64,000 bases of DNA from Streptomyces geranii. GTDB taxonomy: Bacteria > Actinomycetota > Actinomycetes > Streptomycetales > Streptomycetaceae. A program made the position numbers and the translations under genes. This document shows, piece after piece, positions 39,989 to 49,257 of this stretch. The DNA lies in assembly GCF_002954775.1 (NCBI RefSeq), contig NZ_PJME01000021.1, positions 1 through 64,000 of the forward strand. Reading direction: 5' to 3'. The stretch's first letter is position 1. Each line of letters begins with the position of its first letter. Below the pieces are notes generated by a model. It did no database searches and was not told the origin of the DNA. It saw nothing but the letters and a program-made list of their open reading frames with translations.

Positions 39989-40724
39989 GACGAATGCCGG
40001 GTGCTTGGTGTGGTCTGTCTGGGGCTGCCATTGCAGGACCTCCACGGATCGACCCACCGGATGCGGGCTCTCACCTCGTAGTCGTTGGTGGCAGCCCGTC
40101 CGCAACCCCCTGCACGCAAGAATTTTTCAAGCCGAATCGGTGGTGGCGTACGTCAGCTCCACGACGTCCGGTGCGGCGCGGGCCAGCACCCTGCGGATCA
40201 CCTCATCTATGGATGTATTGGCTGGCCAGAGAAGCGTGAGGCGTGTACCACCAGCAGACGAAGAACCTACTGGCGAGCTTCCTCCCCGTCTCCGCTTTGG
40301 AGTTCTCGCGCCGACACAGCTCGCCGAGCCGACCGGCTGCGGCATCACAGTTGCCCCTCACTCTCGTACGGACCTCCTCCACCGCGCGGCATCGGGTTCC
40401 GTGGGTCACAAACCGACCTGGCCCCAAGCACTGCCTCAGGGAAACCGATGACCGTGCAACCTGCCCCCTCTCGTTCGCGTCCGCACACGTGACCACCACT
40501 CACTCAGCGTCGATACTTTCGGGAGAAGGCTTCCAGAGCCGCCCAACTGCACGCCAGCCACACCTGACGAACCGTCACCAAAGTCAGCATTGAGTCAGCA
40601 TCAGTACCGCCAGAACCCGCTTCAGACCGCCGCGAACCGCCAAGATCGACAACTGAACAGTCTTAGTCTGACCTGCGAAGACACAGGCCAGAGGCTCATC
40701 TGTTAACCTGACCAGGAGGTACTC
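39989..40724. other. 736-bp region without a recognisable gene
   Basis: Frames here lack start sites, ribosome binding sites and domains. The stretch is less GC-rich than the surroundings (about 40100-40140 and 40560-40700). GTCAGCAT occurs twice in close succession near 40585-40600. It probably is debris behind the IS; the dhaK promoter lies at its right end. Confidence 0.5.
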
Positions 40725-41717
40725 ATGAAGATGCTCATCAACGTTCCGGAGGCCGTGGTCGCCGACGCGCTGCGGGGCATGGCGGCGGCGCATCCCGAGC
40801 TGATCGTCGACGTGGAGAACCGGGTGATCGTACGGCGGGACGCTCCCGTCGCCGGGAAAGTGGCCCTCGTCTCCGGTGGCGGTTCGGGGCACGAGCCGCT
40901 GCACGGCGGGTTCGTGGGACCGGGGATGCTGTCGGCGGCCTGTCCTGGCGAGGTGTTCACGTCTCCCGTGCCCGACCAGATGGTGCGGGCCGCCGCTGCC
41001 GTGGACAGCGGTGCGGGCGTGCTGTTCATCGTGAAGAACTACACCGGTGACGTCCTCAACTTCGACATGGCGGCCGAACTCGCCGAGGACGAGGGCATCC
41101 AGGTCGCGAAGGTCCTGGTCAACGACGACGTCGCCGTCACCGACAGCCTCTACACCGCCGGGCGGCGAGGCACGGGCGGCACGCTGTTCGTGGAGAAGAT
41201 CGCCGGTGCGGCGGCGGACGAGGGGCGCCCCTTGGAGCAGGTGCGCGCCATCGCCCAGCGGGTCAACGACGGTTCCCGCAGCTTCGGTGTCGCCCTCGCC
41301 GCCTGCACCACCCCGGCCAAGGGCAGCCCGACCTTCGATCTGCCGCCGGGCGAGCTGGAGTTGGGCGTCGGTATTCACGGCGAGCCGGGCCGGGAGCGGC
41401 GGCCGATGATGACCTCGGGCGAGATCGCGGACTTCGCGGTGGAGGCGGTGCTGGAGGATCTCGACCCGCGCAATCCCGTACTGCTCCTGGTCAACGGCAT
41501 GGGCGCGACCCCGCTGCTGGAGCTGTACGGCTTCAACGCGGAGGTGCACCGGGTGCTGGCCGCGCGCGGGGTCGCCGTGGCCCGCACGCTGGTCGGCAAC
41601 TACGTCACCTCGCTCGACATGGCCGGCGCCTCGGTGACCCTGTGCGAGATCGACGAGGAGCTGCTGGGCCTGTGGGACGCGCCGGTGCGCACGGCGGGGC
41701 TGCGCTGGGGCAGCTGA
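40725..41717 (+). CDS. dhaK: dihydroxyacetone kinase subunit DhaK
   Basis: 330 residues, full length. SGGGSGHEPLHGGFVGPGML at 50-69 is the family signature and His218 in GVGIHGEPG covalently binds the dihydroxyacetone carbonyl. DhaK works with DhaL and DhaM to phosphorylate dihydroxyacetone to DHAP at the expense of phosphoenolpyruvate. A strong AGGAGG lies before the ATG. First gene of dhaKLM. Confidence 0.96.
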   Translation: MKMLINVPEAVVADALRGMAAAHPELIVDVENRVIVRRDAPVAGKVALVSGGGSGHEPLHGGFVGPGMLSAACPGEVFTSPVPDQMVRAAAAVDSGAGVLFIVKNYTGDVLNFDMAAELAEDEGIQVAKVLVNDDVAVTDSLYTAGRRGTGGTLFVEKIAGAAADEGRPLEQVRAIAQRVNDGSRSFGVALAACTTPAKGSPTFDLPPGELELGVGIHGEPGRERRPMMTSGEIADFAVEAVLEDLDPRNPVLLLVNGMGATPLLELYGFNAEVHRVLAARGVAVARTLVGNYVTSLDMAGASVTLCEIDEELLGLWDAPVRTAGLRWGS

Positions 41718-41790
41718 GCCCCAGGTAGCCGACGTACCCATCACGCACCTACCACCCACACGCACCCACGCACCCACGCAAGGAGATCCC

Positions 41791-42390
41791 GTGCTCGATG
41801 CCGACTTCTTCCGCCGCTGGATGGCGGCGACCGCCGTGTCCGTCGGCCATGAGGCGGAGCGGCTCACCGCCCTGGACTCGCCGATCGGCGACGCCGATCA
41901 CGGCAGCAATCTACGGCGCGGCTTCAACGCCGTGGCCGACGTCGTGGAGAAGGAGGCGCCGGACACGCCCGGCGCCGTCCTCGTCCTCGCCGGACGCCAG
42001 CTCATCTCGACGGTCGGCGGTGCCTCGGGACCCCTGTACGGCACCCTGCTGCGGCGTACGGGCAAGGCGCTCGGCGAGGCGGCCGAGGTGAGCGTGGAGC
42101 AGTTCACGGACGCGCTGCGCACCGGGGTGGACGCGGTGATGGCGCTCGGCGGTGCGGCGCCCGGCGACAAGACGATGATCGACGCGCTGGTGCCCGCCGT
42201 GGACGCCCTCGCCGACTCGTTCGCCGCCGCACGGACGGCCGCCGAGCAGGGCGCTCTCGCGACCGTGCCGTTGCAGGCCCACAAGGGCAGGGCGAGTTAT
42301 CTCGGTGAGCGCAGCATCGGCCACCAGGACCCGGGGGCGACCTCGGCGGCGCTGCTGATCGCGGCGCTAGCGGAGACCGCCGGTGAGTGA
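41791..42390 (+). CDS. dhaL: dihydroxyacetone kinase subunit DhaL
   Basis: 199 residues. DSPIGDADHGSNLRRGF at 29-45 holds the Asp residues that bind Mg-ADP (Asp29, Asp34, Asp36); GGASGPLYGTLL follows. DhaL carries ADP as a cofactor and is rephosphorylated by DhaM. GTG start with AAGGAG upstream. It overlaps dhaM by 8 bases. Confidence 0.95.
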   Translation: MLDADFFRRWMAATAVSVGHEAERLTALDSPIGDADHGSNLRRGFNAVADVVEKEAPDTPGAVLVLAGRQLISTVGGASGPLYGTLLRRTGKALGEAAEVSVEQFTDALRTGVDAVMALGGAAPGDKTMIDALVPAVDALADSFAAARTAAEQGALATVPLQAHKGRASYLGERSIGHQDPGATSAALLIAALAETAGE

Positions 42391-42817
42391 CGGGAGCGGC
42401 CCCGACGGCAGGGGCGAGCGGCTGGTCGGGGTCGTACTGGTGTCGCACAGCGCTGCGGTGGCCGCCTCGGTGGCGGAGCTGGCCCGGGGGCTCGTCGGTG
42501 CCGGTGTCACGGTCCCCGTCGCGGCGGCGGGCGGCACGGAGTCCGGGGAGCTGGGCACGGGCGCGGAGCTGATCGGCGCGGCGGCCCGTGCCGTGGACCG
42601 GGGCGCCGGGATCGCCGTCCTGGCGGACCTGGGCAGCGCGGTCCTCACGGTGAAGGCGCTGCTGGCGGAGGGCGACGAACTCCCGGACGGAACCCGCTTG
42701 TTGGACGCCCCCTTCGTCGAGGGAGCGGTCGCGGCGGTCGTCACCGCGTCGACGGGAGCCGACCTCGCGGCGGTGGAAGCGGCGGCAGCGGAGGCGTACA
42801 CCTACCGCAAGGTCTGA
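42383..42817 (+). CDS. dhaM: PTS-dependent dihydroxyacetone kinase phosphotransferase subunit DhaM
   Basis: 144 residues, the EIIA-Man-like domain alone, without the HPr and EI domains of E. coli DhaM. The phospho-His is His22 in VVLVSHSAAV; AVLADLGSAVLTVKA and VEGAVAAVV are family motifs. It takes phosphate from HPr of the general PTS and passes it to DhaL-ADP. The GTG at 42383 overlaps dhaL; there is no other start nearby. Confidence 0.93.
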   Translation: MSDGSGPDGRGERLVGVVLVSHSAAVAASVAELARGLVGAGVTVPVAAAGGTESGELGTGAELIGAAARAVDRGAGIAVLADLGSAVLTVKALLAEGDELPDGTRLLDAPFVEGAVAAVVTASTGADLAAVEAAAAEAYTYRKV

Positions 42818-42909
42818 GAGAAGGCCGCCACCGCAAAGTCCGCGGAGGCCATGAGGTAGTCGGCGGGCGGCGGTCCGAGGGGGTCGGCCCGCCGCTCCCA
42901 CCCTCACCC

Positions 42910-43608
42910 TCAGCCGCCGTTCACTACCTGGCCCACGAACCGCTTCGCCAGCCGCTCCCCCGTCTCCACCGCCGCCGCGTGGTCCTCGATCGGCGACACC
43001 TTCGAGTTCTTGAAGACGATGTACGTGACTCCGGAGGGCGTTCCGCCGCCGTGCGGGTCGGGGTTGATGCCCAGCGCGTCGGCGGTGGCGTAGGAGGCCT
43101 CGCCGATGATGTCGCGCGGGCCGGTGTCGCCGACGACCGCGTACTGCACCCGGTCCTTGTAGACGACGGCGGCCACCGAGCCGCCCCGGATGCCGTAGTC
43201 GCGGTAGTTCCAGATGCTGCTGGCGACCGGGACGACGATGAACGGCAGCCGTTCGGCGTCCAGTTGGCGGCCGTCGGACTGCTGGTAGGCGGTGGTGTCG
43301 GCGAAGTACGGGTCGGTCCCGCTGTTGCAGCGCGGGCCCGCCTGGCCGTCGCAGTCGATGTCCATGTCGGCCGTCCAGTAGACGACGTCCTCGTTGCCGC
43401 AGACCGGGATGTCCGCGCGGGTGCCGGCGTCGCTGCGGTAGTGGCCGTTGGACACGGGCGTGCAGCCCTGCACCTTGGCCAGCAGGTCGCCGGCGCGGAC
43501 GCTGCCCTCGTACCGCACCGGCGCGTTCGAGTGGACGGCGGCGGGCAGTGTGGTCGGGGCGAGCAGGGCGGCGCCTGCCGCGGCGAGCGTCAGCGTGTGG
43601 ACACGCAC
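42910..43608 (-). CDS. secreted chitosanase, glycoside hydrolase family 75
   Basis: 232 residues. A signal peptide (about 25 residues) precedes a GH75-type domain: DMDIDCDGQ at 81-89, a Cys-paired loop, ERLPFIVVP at 119-127 and YAVVGDTGPRDIIGEAS with Asp161 and Glu170 as candidate catalytic residues. The family hydrolyses chitosan. GTG start with AGGAGAGGG upstream. It shares a 366-bp divergent promoter region with an FN3 lipoprotein gene and a DasR-like site, in keeping with control by aminosugars. Confidence 0.85.
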   Translation of the reverse strand: MRVHTLTLAAAGAALLAPTTLPAAVHSNAPVRYEGSVRAGDLLAKVQGCTPVSNGHYRSDAGTRADIPVCGNEDVVYWTADMDIDCDGQAGPRCNSGTDPYFADTTAYQQSDGRQLDAERLPFIVVPVASSIWNYRDYGIRGGSVAAVVYKDRVQYAVVGDTGPRDIIGEASYATADALGINPDPHGGGTPSGVTYIVFKNSKVSPIEDHAAAVETGERLAKRFVGQVVNGG

Positions 43609-43974
43609 GATAGGAGCCCTCTCCTGGGGGATCTGACGGACACTCGGCCCAATCTGGTGCCGGTCCGATCACGCGTCCACCGTTAGGGGGCCGTACGGTG
43701 CACGCCCCGAACTCGCGACAGGGGCCGGGCACCTGAGCCCGTGTCGGCTCCGGCCGCCCGGCCACCCATGCCGGCGCGGGTCCTGCGACGACAGCGGTTC
43801 CGCGCCACTGACATGAACTGCCCTGACAGCGGGGCGAGTTCAGCCTTGACGTGGCTCAGCATACGTAATCACGCCGAGCAGAGAGCAACCGCACCCCTCT
43901 TGATGCGCACGCCCCACCGGGTCCATATTGGTCCGGACCAATACCGTGCGGGAGGGACGGAGGAGGGGACAGCT
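43609..43974. other. 366-bp divergent promoter region (chitosanase / FN3 lipoprotein)
   Basis: No gene is visible: the open frame from 43741 has no homology or ribosome site before the GTG at 43975. It contains the DasR-like palindrome at 43926-43943 and must hold promoters for both flanking genes. Confidence 0.6.
43926..43943. promoter_or_regulatory. DasR-like responsive element (dre)
   Basis: TATTGGTCCGGACCAATA, a perfect 18-bp palindrome. It has the TGGTC-GACCA core of the DasR consensus (A(C/T)TGGTCTAGACCA(G/C)T). It lies 31 bp before the FN3 lipoprotein start and 318 bp before the chitosanase start. DasR is the GntR-type repressor of chitin and N-acetylglucosamine use in Streptomyces. 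Confidence 0.75.
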
Positions 43975-44958
43975 GTGCGACGCGTCGCCCGGTACGTCAC
44001 GTCCGTCTGCGGAGCGCTGCTGCTCACCGCCTCCTGCACCTGGACCGGGGACTCGGGCGGGAGCGGCAAGGACGGTGGGCTCCCGCCCGCCCCGGCCGGG
44101 GTCATGGCCGCCGCCGGCAGCGCGACCAGCGTGCACGTGATGTGGAACCGTGCGCCGGAGGGGCCGCCGGTCGCCGCGTACGAGGTGTACCGGGGCTCGG
44201 CGAAGGTGCGGGAGGTCCCCGGTTCGGAGCACATGGTGGACGTCGTCGGACTCGCCCCGTCCACGACGTACGTCTTCGCCGTGCGGGCGCGGAACACGGC
44301 CGGGCAGTCCGGTCCCCGCAGCGCGGGCGTCAGCGCGACCACCCCGGCGGCGTCCGCGACGGACACCTCCGCCCCGACCCGACCCGGCCGCACCCGGGGC
44401 GAGGCCACCGGCAGCCGATCGGTGCGGCTGACCTGGGACGCGTCGGCGGACGACCGGGACGTGGCCTCGTACGACATCCACCAGGGCGCGGCGCGGATCC
44501 ACACGGTGGCCGGGGACCTGACGACGACCCTGGTCACCGGGTTGCGGCCGGGCACCCGCTACACCTTCACCGTCCGCGCCCGCGACGCCGCCGACAACGT
44601 CTCGCCCGCGAGCGCGCCCGTACGGCTCACCACCCGCCCGGGCACCGACCCGGGCCGGGCCACCGCTCCCACCGGCTTTCGGGCGGCGACGCATCGCACC
44701 GACGGGGCGTACTACCTGGACCTGTCCTGGATCCCGCCGCATGCCGACGGGGTGATCACGGAGTACGAGATCCAGCTGGACGGGCGTACGGCGACCTCCC
44801 TCGTCTGGGGCGGGCCCGTGCCGCGCGGGCGGGCGTCGTACAGCTTCTACGTGGGCCGGGAGGCGGGGACCGCGTACCGGGTGCGGATCAGGGCGCGGCT
44901 GCCGGACGGGACGTGGGGCGGGTTCTCGGCGGAGCGGACGGCGGTGACGGCGCCGTAG
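43975..44958 (+). CDS. fibronectin type III repeat lipoprotein
   Basis: 327 residues. A lipoprotein signal ends LTASC (Cys21). Three FN3 modules follow at roughly 43-125, 138-220 and 230-327, each with the LTW/HVMW start and an Tyr-x-Phe-x-Val-Arg-Ala end (TYVFAVRARN, RYTFTVRARD, AYRVRIRARL). There is no catalytic domain. FN3 modules in Streptomyces are usual in chitinases and other polysaccharide enzymes; here they stand alone on a membrane anchor. GAGGGG lies 6 bases before the GTG. A DasR-like site just upstream suggests a role in chitin or chitosan use, perhaps binding or spacing at the surface. Confidence 0.85.
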   Translation: MRRVARYVTSVCGALLLTASCTWTGDSGGSGKDGGLPPAPAGVMAAAGSATSVHVMWNRAPEGPPVAAYEVYRGSAKVREVPGSEHMVDVVGLAPSTTYVFAVRARNTAGQSGPRSAGVSATTPAASATDTSAPTRPGRTRGEATGSRSVRLTWDASADDRDVASYDIHQGAARIHTVAGDLTTTLVTGLRPGTRYTFTVRARDAADNVSPASAPVRLTTRPGTDPGRATAPTGFRAATHRTDGAYYLDLSWIPPHADGVITEYEIQLDGRTATSLVWGGPVPRGRASYSFYVGREAGTAYRVRIRARLPDGTWGGFSAERTAVTAP

Positions 44959-45162
44959 CGGCGTGGTCCGGTGGCGGAGCGGGACCACCCTGACGGCCCC
45001 TCACCGGTCCGCCGTACGAACGAATCCGTCACCTGCCCGGTGGCCGTCCGGGTGCGGGCCGGGGAAAGGGCACGTTGGCTGGGCCCGAGGCAGCACGGGC
45101 GATCCCCGACCCTCGGCGGCGCATGGGACGTACCGCCAACCGTGCCGCCGGAGGGCAGTCCA

Positions 45163-45699
45163 ATGCGAACCGTTCCACTCCTCCTCCGATCCGGTACGAC
45201 CGTGGCAGCCGCCACCGTGCTCGCGCTCGCCCTGGCCGCCCAGACCGCTTCGGCGGCCGGGATCTCCGTGAGCACCAGCGGGTCCACGGTCTCGGTGACC
45301 ACCAGCGCGTGCCCCACCAGCAGCGGCAGCGGCTACGGCAGCGCCTCGCTCCTCAACAGCAGCCAGCGGTCCTTCGACGAGGGGCGCGTGGTGACGCTCT
45401 CCGGCAGCAGCACCAGCCAGTCCGCCGTCTGGTCCGACGTCGGCGTCGGCACGTACACGGTCACCGTGCGGTGCGCGAACGGTGCCATCGCCGGCTCGCA
45501 GGCGGTCATCGTCAGCGCCTCCTCGACACCCACCATCTCGGCCACGGCCTCCCCCTCCCGGGGCGTCCTGGGCGGCCTCGGCGGCGCCACCAAGGACTAC
45601 GGCACCCTCACCTTCGCGGCGGGCGGCGCACTGGTCGCCTCCGGCGTGGTGGCGACGGCATGGGTACTGCGCCGCCGCGCGAAGCCGTACCGCCTCTGA
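45163..45699 (+). CDS. secreted protein with C-terminal membrane anchor, unknown function
   Basis: 178 residues. Signal peptide to about residue 31, a Ser/Thr-rich domain of about 95 residues with two cysteines, a Gly-rich linker, one membrane helix near 148-168 and a basic tail RRRAKPYRL. No LAxTG-type sortase motif is seen, so it should stay in the membrane with its domain outside. GGAGGG precedes the ATG at 45163. Not recognised as a named family; similar small anchored proteins are common in Streptomyces. Confidence 0.8.
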   Translation: MRTVPLLLRSGTTVAAATVLALALAAQTASAAGISVSTSGSTVSVTTSACPTSSGSGYGSASLLNSSQRSFDEGRVVTLSGSSTSQSAVWSDVGVGTYTVTVRCANGAIAGSQAVIVSASSTPTISATASPSRGVLGGLGGATKDYGTLTFAAGGALVASGVVATAWVLRRRAKPYRL

Positions 45700-45709
45700 G
45701 CCAGGCCTT

Positions 45710-45734
45710 TTGGAGGGGGCGGCGCCCCCTCCAA
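45710..45734. terminator. bidirectional hairpin terminator
   Basis: TTGGAGGGGGC, three bases, then the exact complement GCCCCCTCCAA. The 11-bp stem lies between two convergent genes, 10 bp after each stop, with TTTT on the left side for leftward transcripts. Confidence 0.85.
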
Positions 45735-45743
45735 GGGGAGCGC

Positions 45744-46577
45744 TCAGCCCCGGACCCCGATCACCACGTTCGCGTACAGCTCCTCCGACACCGCGAGCCG
45801 GGTGATCAGCCCACCCGACTCGAACGCCGTCACCGCCGAACGCGCCTGACGTTCACTCGTCTCGACCAGCAGGCAGCCCCCGGGAGCCAACCACTCCGAG
45901 GCCCGAGCGGCGACCCTGCGCAACACGTCGAGACCATCGCCCCCGCCGTCCAGCGCGACCAGCGGTTCGTGCTCACGCGCCTCCGCCGGCAGGAGTCCGA
46001 CCTCGCCGGTCGGGACGTACGGCACGTTGGCGGCGAGGATCCCGACCCGCCCGCGCAACCCGGAGGGCAGCGCGTCGAACAGATCACCCTGGTGGGCGTG
46101 GCCGTCGTACGCGGCGACATTGCGGCGGGCGCACTCCACGGCCACGGGGTCGATGTCGGCGGCGTGTAGCTCGACGCCGGTGAGCACGGCGGCCAGCGCG
46201 GCGCCGACCGCGCCCGAGCCACAGCACAGGTCGACGACGACGGAGGCGTCCGGGGCCTGGGCGAGGGCCTCGGCGACCAGGAACTCGGTGCGTCTGCGCG
46301 GCACGAAGACCCCCGGCTCGACGGCGATACGCAGTCCGCTGAACTCGGCCCAGCCGAGGACGTGTTCGAGCGGCAGACCGGAGACACGGCGGGCGACCAT
46401 GGCGGCCAGCTCGTCCGGGCCGGAGGCGGCGGAGAGCATCAGCCGGGCCTCGTCCTCGGCGAAGACACACCCGGCGGCGCGCAGGGCGGCGACGACGGAG
46501 TCCGGGGAGAAACGAGAGGGTCTCGAAGAACAGGAAGAACCGAAAGAACCGGGAGAACTCGACGAACTGGGACACAT
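45744..46577 (-). CDS. putative protein N5-glutamine methyltransferase (PrmC-related)
   Basis: 277 residues. A Ser-rich start is followed by a PrmC-like helical domain (GLPLEHVLGWAEFSGLRIAVEPGVFVPR in pieces) and a SAM-binding fold with VVDLCCGSGAVGAAL. In PrmC the catalytic motif is NPPY; here the corresponding sequence is ANVPYVP, as in the paralogous family found in Streptomyces. It is thus likely a PrmC relative rather than the release-factor methylase. The start is uncertain: ATG 46577 has no good ribosome site and the first 25 residues may not belong. Confidence 0.85.
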   Translation of the reverse strand: MCPSSSSSPGSFGSSCSSRPSRFSPDSVVAALRAAGCVFAEDEARLMLSAASGPDELAAMVARRVSGLPLEHVLGWAEFSGLRIAVEPGVFVPRRRTEFLVAEALAQAPDASVVVDLCCGSGAVGAALAAVLTGVELHAADIDPVAVECARRNVAAYDGHAHQGDLFDALPSGLRGRVGILAANVPYVPTGEVGLLPAEAREHEPLVALDGGGDGLDVLRRVAARASEWLAPGGCLLVETSERQARSAVTAFESGGLITRLAVSEELYANVVIGVRG

Positions 46578-46783
46578 GGAGCAGAGAGCCTTTCGGAAGC
46601 CGAAGGGCACTCTCACGGTCGCCTAGCGGAGGCGGTCCGCGTTCCCCTGAGGTGAGAGCACCCGACCTGACACAGCGGTAATGGGTCTCACCTCCCAGGT
46701 GGAGTCCGGCCGGGACGTTCCACAGCCGGACGGCACATTACCCGAACAGTCGGTCCTACGCCCTCCCACTCCCGACTCTCCCG

Positions 46784-47506
46784 CTACGGAACCGCCAACT
46801 CCCGCTCGTCGCCCAGGCGTTCGGGTACGCGGGCGGCCAGGAACACCGTCCCACGGCGCAACCGGAAACCGAGGGACTCGTACAACCGGATGGCGTTGAC
46901 GTTCCTGGCAGCGGTGTGCAGGAAGGGCGTCTCGCCACGTTCGCGGATGCCGTGGGCGACGGCGCGGATCAGCCGGGTCGCCAGGCCCTGGCCGCGGACC
47001 GCGGGGTCGGTGCAGACCGCGCTGATCTCGGTCCAGCCCGGCGGGTGCAGCCGCTCCCCCGCCATCGCGACGAGGGCGCCGTCCCGGCGGATGCCCAGAT
47101 ACGTGCCCATCTCGACGGTGCGGGGCAGGAAGGGGCCGGGCTGTGTCCGTTCCACCAGGTCGAGCATTTCGGGCACGTCCGCGGGGCCGAGGCGGACCGC
47201 CTCCGCATCCGGCCCGGCGACCAGACCGTCGTCAACCAGTTGCACGCCCTCCACCTCGAACGTGATCGCCCAGCCCGCCGGGAGCCGTCCCGCGTAGCCC
47301 GCCAGCGGGACCTCGGCGCCGGGGCCGGCGAGCACCGCGACATCGGCCCAGTCGTCGGCGCCGGGCTCGTCGGGCAGCGCCAGCCACGGCGACACGTCGA
47401 CGGGGTACCGCAGCACCCGGCCGCGCCGCTCGGCGAAGTGGCTGTGCGGGCCGGTCAGCGAGGCCAGCGCGGGATTGTCCAGGACGTGCGGCCTGCCCGC
47501 GCTCAT
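46784..47506 (-). CDS. GNAT family N-acetyltransferase
   Basis: 240 residues. The acetyl-CoA loop reads VRGQGLATRLIRAV and is preceded by the TEISAVCTDPAVRG strand; the C-terminal AIRLYESLGFRLRR is typical of FR47-like acetyltransferases. The N-terminal 100 residues are a partner domain seen in related two-domain proteins. It overlaps the upstream oxidoreductase gene by four bases (ATGA). Substrate unknown. Confidence 0.88.
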   Translation of the reverse strand: MSAGRPHVLDNPALASLTGPHSHFAERRGRVLRYPVDVSPWLALPDEPGADDWADVAVLAGPGAEVPLAGYAGRLPAGWAITFEVEGVQLVDDGLVAGPDAEAVRLGPADVPEMLDLVERTQPGPFLPRTVEMGTYLGIRRDGALVAMAGERLHPPGWTEISAVCTDPAVRGQGLATRLIRAVAHGIRERGETPFLHTAARNVNAIRLYESLGFRLRRGTVFLAARVPERLGDERELAVP

Positions 47507-48432
47507 CGGGTGCCCTCGATCACGATGACCGTCTTCCCGCGCGCGTGCCCCTCCTCGACCGTCCGCAGCGCCTCGGCGGCCCGGTCGAGCGGGAAGGTGG
47601 CGGTGACGTGCGGGGTCAGGTCGCCGCGTACGACGAGGTCGGCGACGGCGTCGAGGACGGCGGCGTCGCGGGCGCGGAGGACCCGGGCGCCGCCCAGCAG
47701 CTCCACGTCCTCGGCGGACGCGCCTGCCGTGATCAGCTTCGTGCGGTCGGTCAGCAGGGTCGCGGCCTCGGCGAGCACGTCGCCGCCGACCAGGTCGTAG
47801 ACGCCGTCGACGCCCTCCGGGGCCGCCGCACGCGCGCGTGCGGCCAGATCGGGCCCCGAGGGCACGTGCACGGCGCCCAGCGACTCGACGAAGTCCTTCT
47901 TGGCGTCGCTCGCGACCCCGACGGCCCGCAGCCCCCGGATCCGGGCGATCTGCAGGATCGCGGCACCGACGCCGCCGCCCGCGCCGGTGACCAGCAGGGT
48001 CGCGCCCTCGGGCAGGGCGAGCTGGACGATGCCGTCGTACGCGGTCGCCGCCGCGACCGGGAGGGCCGCCGCGTCCGTGAAGGACAGCCCGGCGGGCTTG
48101 TGGGCGGTCACGGTGACGGGCAGCAGGGTGTACTCGGCATAGCCGCCGGCGACCGGGTTGCCGAAGACCTCGTCCCCGACGGCGAAGCCGGTGACGTCGG
48201 GGCCGACCTCCGCGACGACACCGGCGACCTCGTTGCCGAAGACGGCGGGCAGCTCACGGGCGCCGCCGCCCGCGCGCGCGTAGCCGGTGCGCTGCTTCCA
48301 GTCGACGGGGTTCACCCCGGCCGCGCGGACCGCCACGAGCAGTTGGCCGGGGCCTGGACGCGGCCGGTCCACGTCGACCAGGGCCTCGGTCTCGGGACCG
48401 CCGAACCGGGTGAAGACGTACGCCTTGGGCAT
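47503..48432 (-). CDS. NADP-dependent quinone oxidoreductase-type MDR protein
   Basis: 309 residues. Medium-chain dehydrogenase/reductase without catalytic zinc ligands: AAGVNPVDWKQRTG, GNEVAGVVAEVGPDVTGF, VTGAGGGVGAAILQIAR (NADP site) and a C-terminal substrate-domain end GKTVIVIEG. AAGGAG is 10 bases before the ATG at 48432. It probably reduces quinones or enones with NADPH. It is coupled to the GNAT gene by an ATGA overlap. Confidence 0.9.
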   Translation of the reverse strand: MPKAYVFTRFGGPETEALVDVDRPRPGPGQLLVAVRAAGVNPVDWKQRTGYARAGGGARELPAVFGNEVAGVVAEVGPDVTGFAVGDEVFGNPVAGGYAEYTLLPVTVTAHKPAGLSFTDAAALPVAAATAYDGIVQLALPEGATLLVTGAGGGVGAAILQIARIRGLRAVGVASDAKKDFVESLGAVHVPSGPDLAARARAAAPEGVDGVYDLVGGDVLAEAATLLTDRTKLITAGASAEDVELLGGARVLRARDAAVLDAVADLVVRGDLTPHVTATFPLDRAAEALRTVEEGHARGKTVIVIEGTR

Positions 48433-48605
48433 CTGCCCCACTCTCCTTCGCTCACCACCGCGTGGACCGGATCACCCGGCACTGAGGGCAAGCCACGGCG
48501 CCGGAACGCTATTCCCGGGGCTGCGGGGACCCGCGGAGAGTTCATACGCCCGCAATGATCATCGCGGGCCCGGGGTCGGGGGCGGGTGCGGCGACCCCGT
48601 ACGGT

Positions 48606-48617
48606 GGTACGCGTACC
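48606..48617. promoter_or_regulatory. 12-bp palindrome GGTACGCGTACC
   Basis: Perfect palindrome 34 bp before the start of the molybdopterin oxidoreductase gene, in the divergent gap. It may be an operator. Confidence 0.35.
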
Positions 48618-48651
48618 GACTGACCAGGCCTGACCGTGAGGCGCCCACCCT

Positions 48652-49249
<598 letters not shown>

Positions 49250-49257
<8 letters not shown>

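Noticed and set aside
40005..40451. Possible genes of about 100-150 residues behind the IS
   Set aside because: There is no ribosome site, domain or signal peptide, and overlapping frames on both strands look equally weak.
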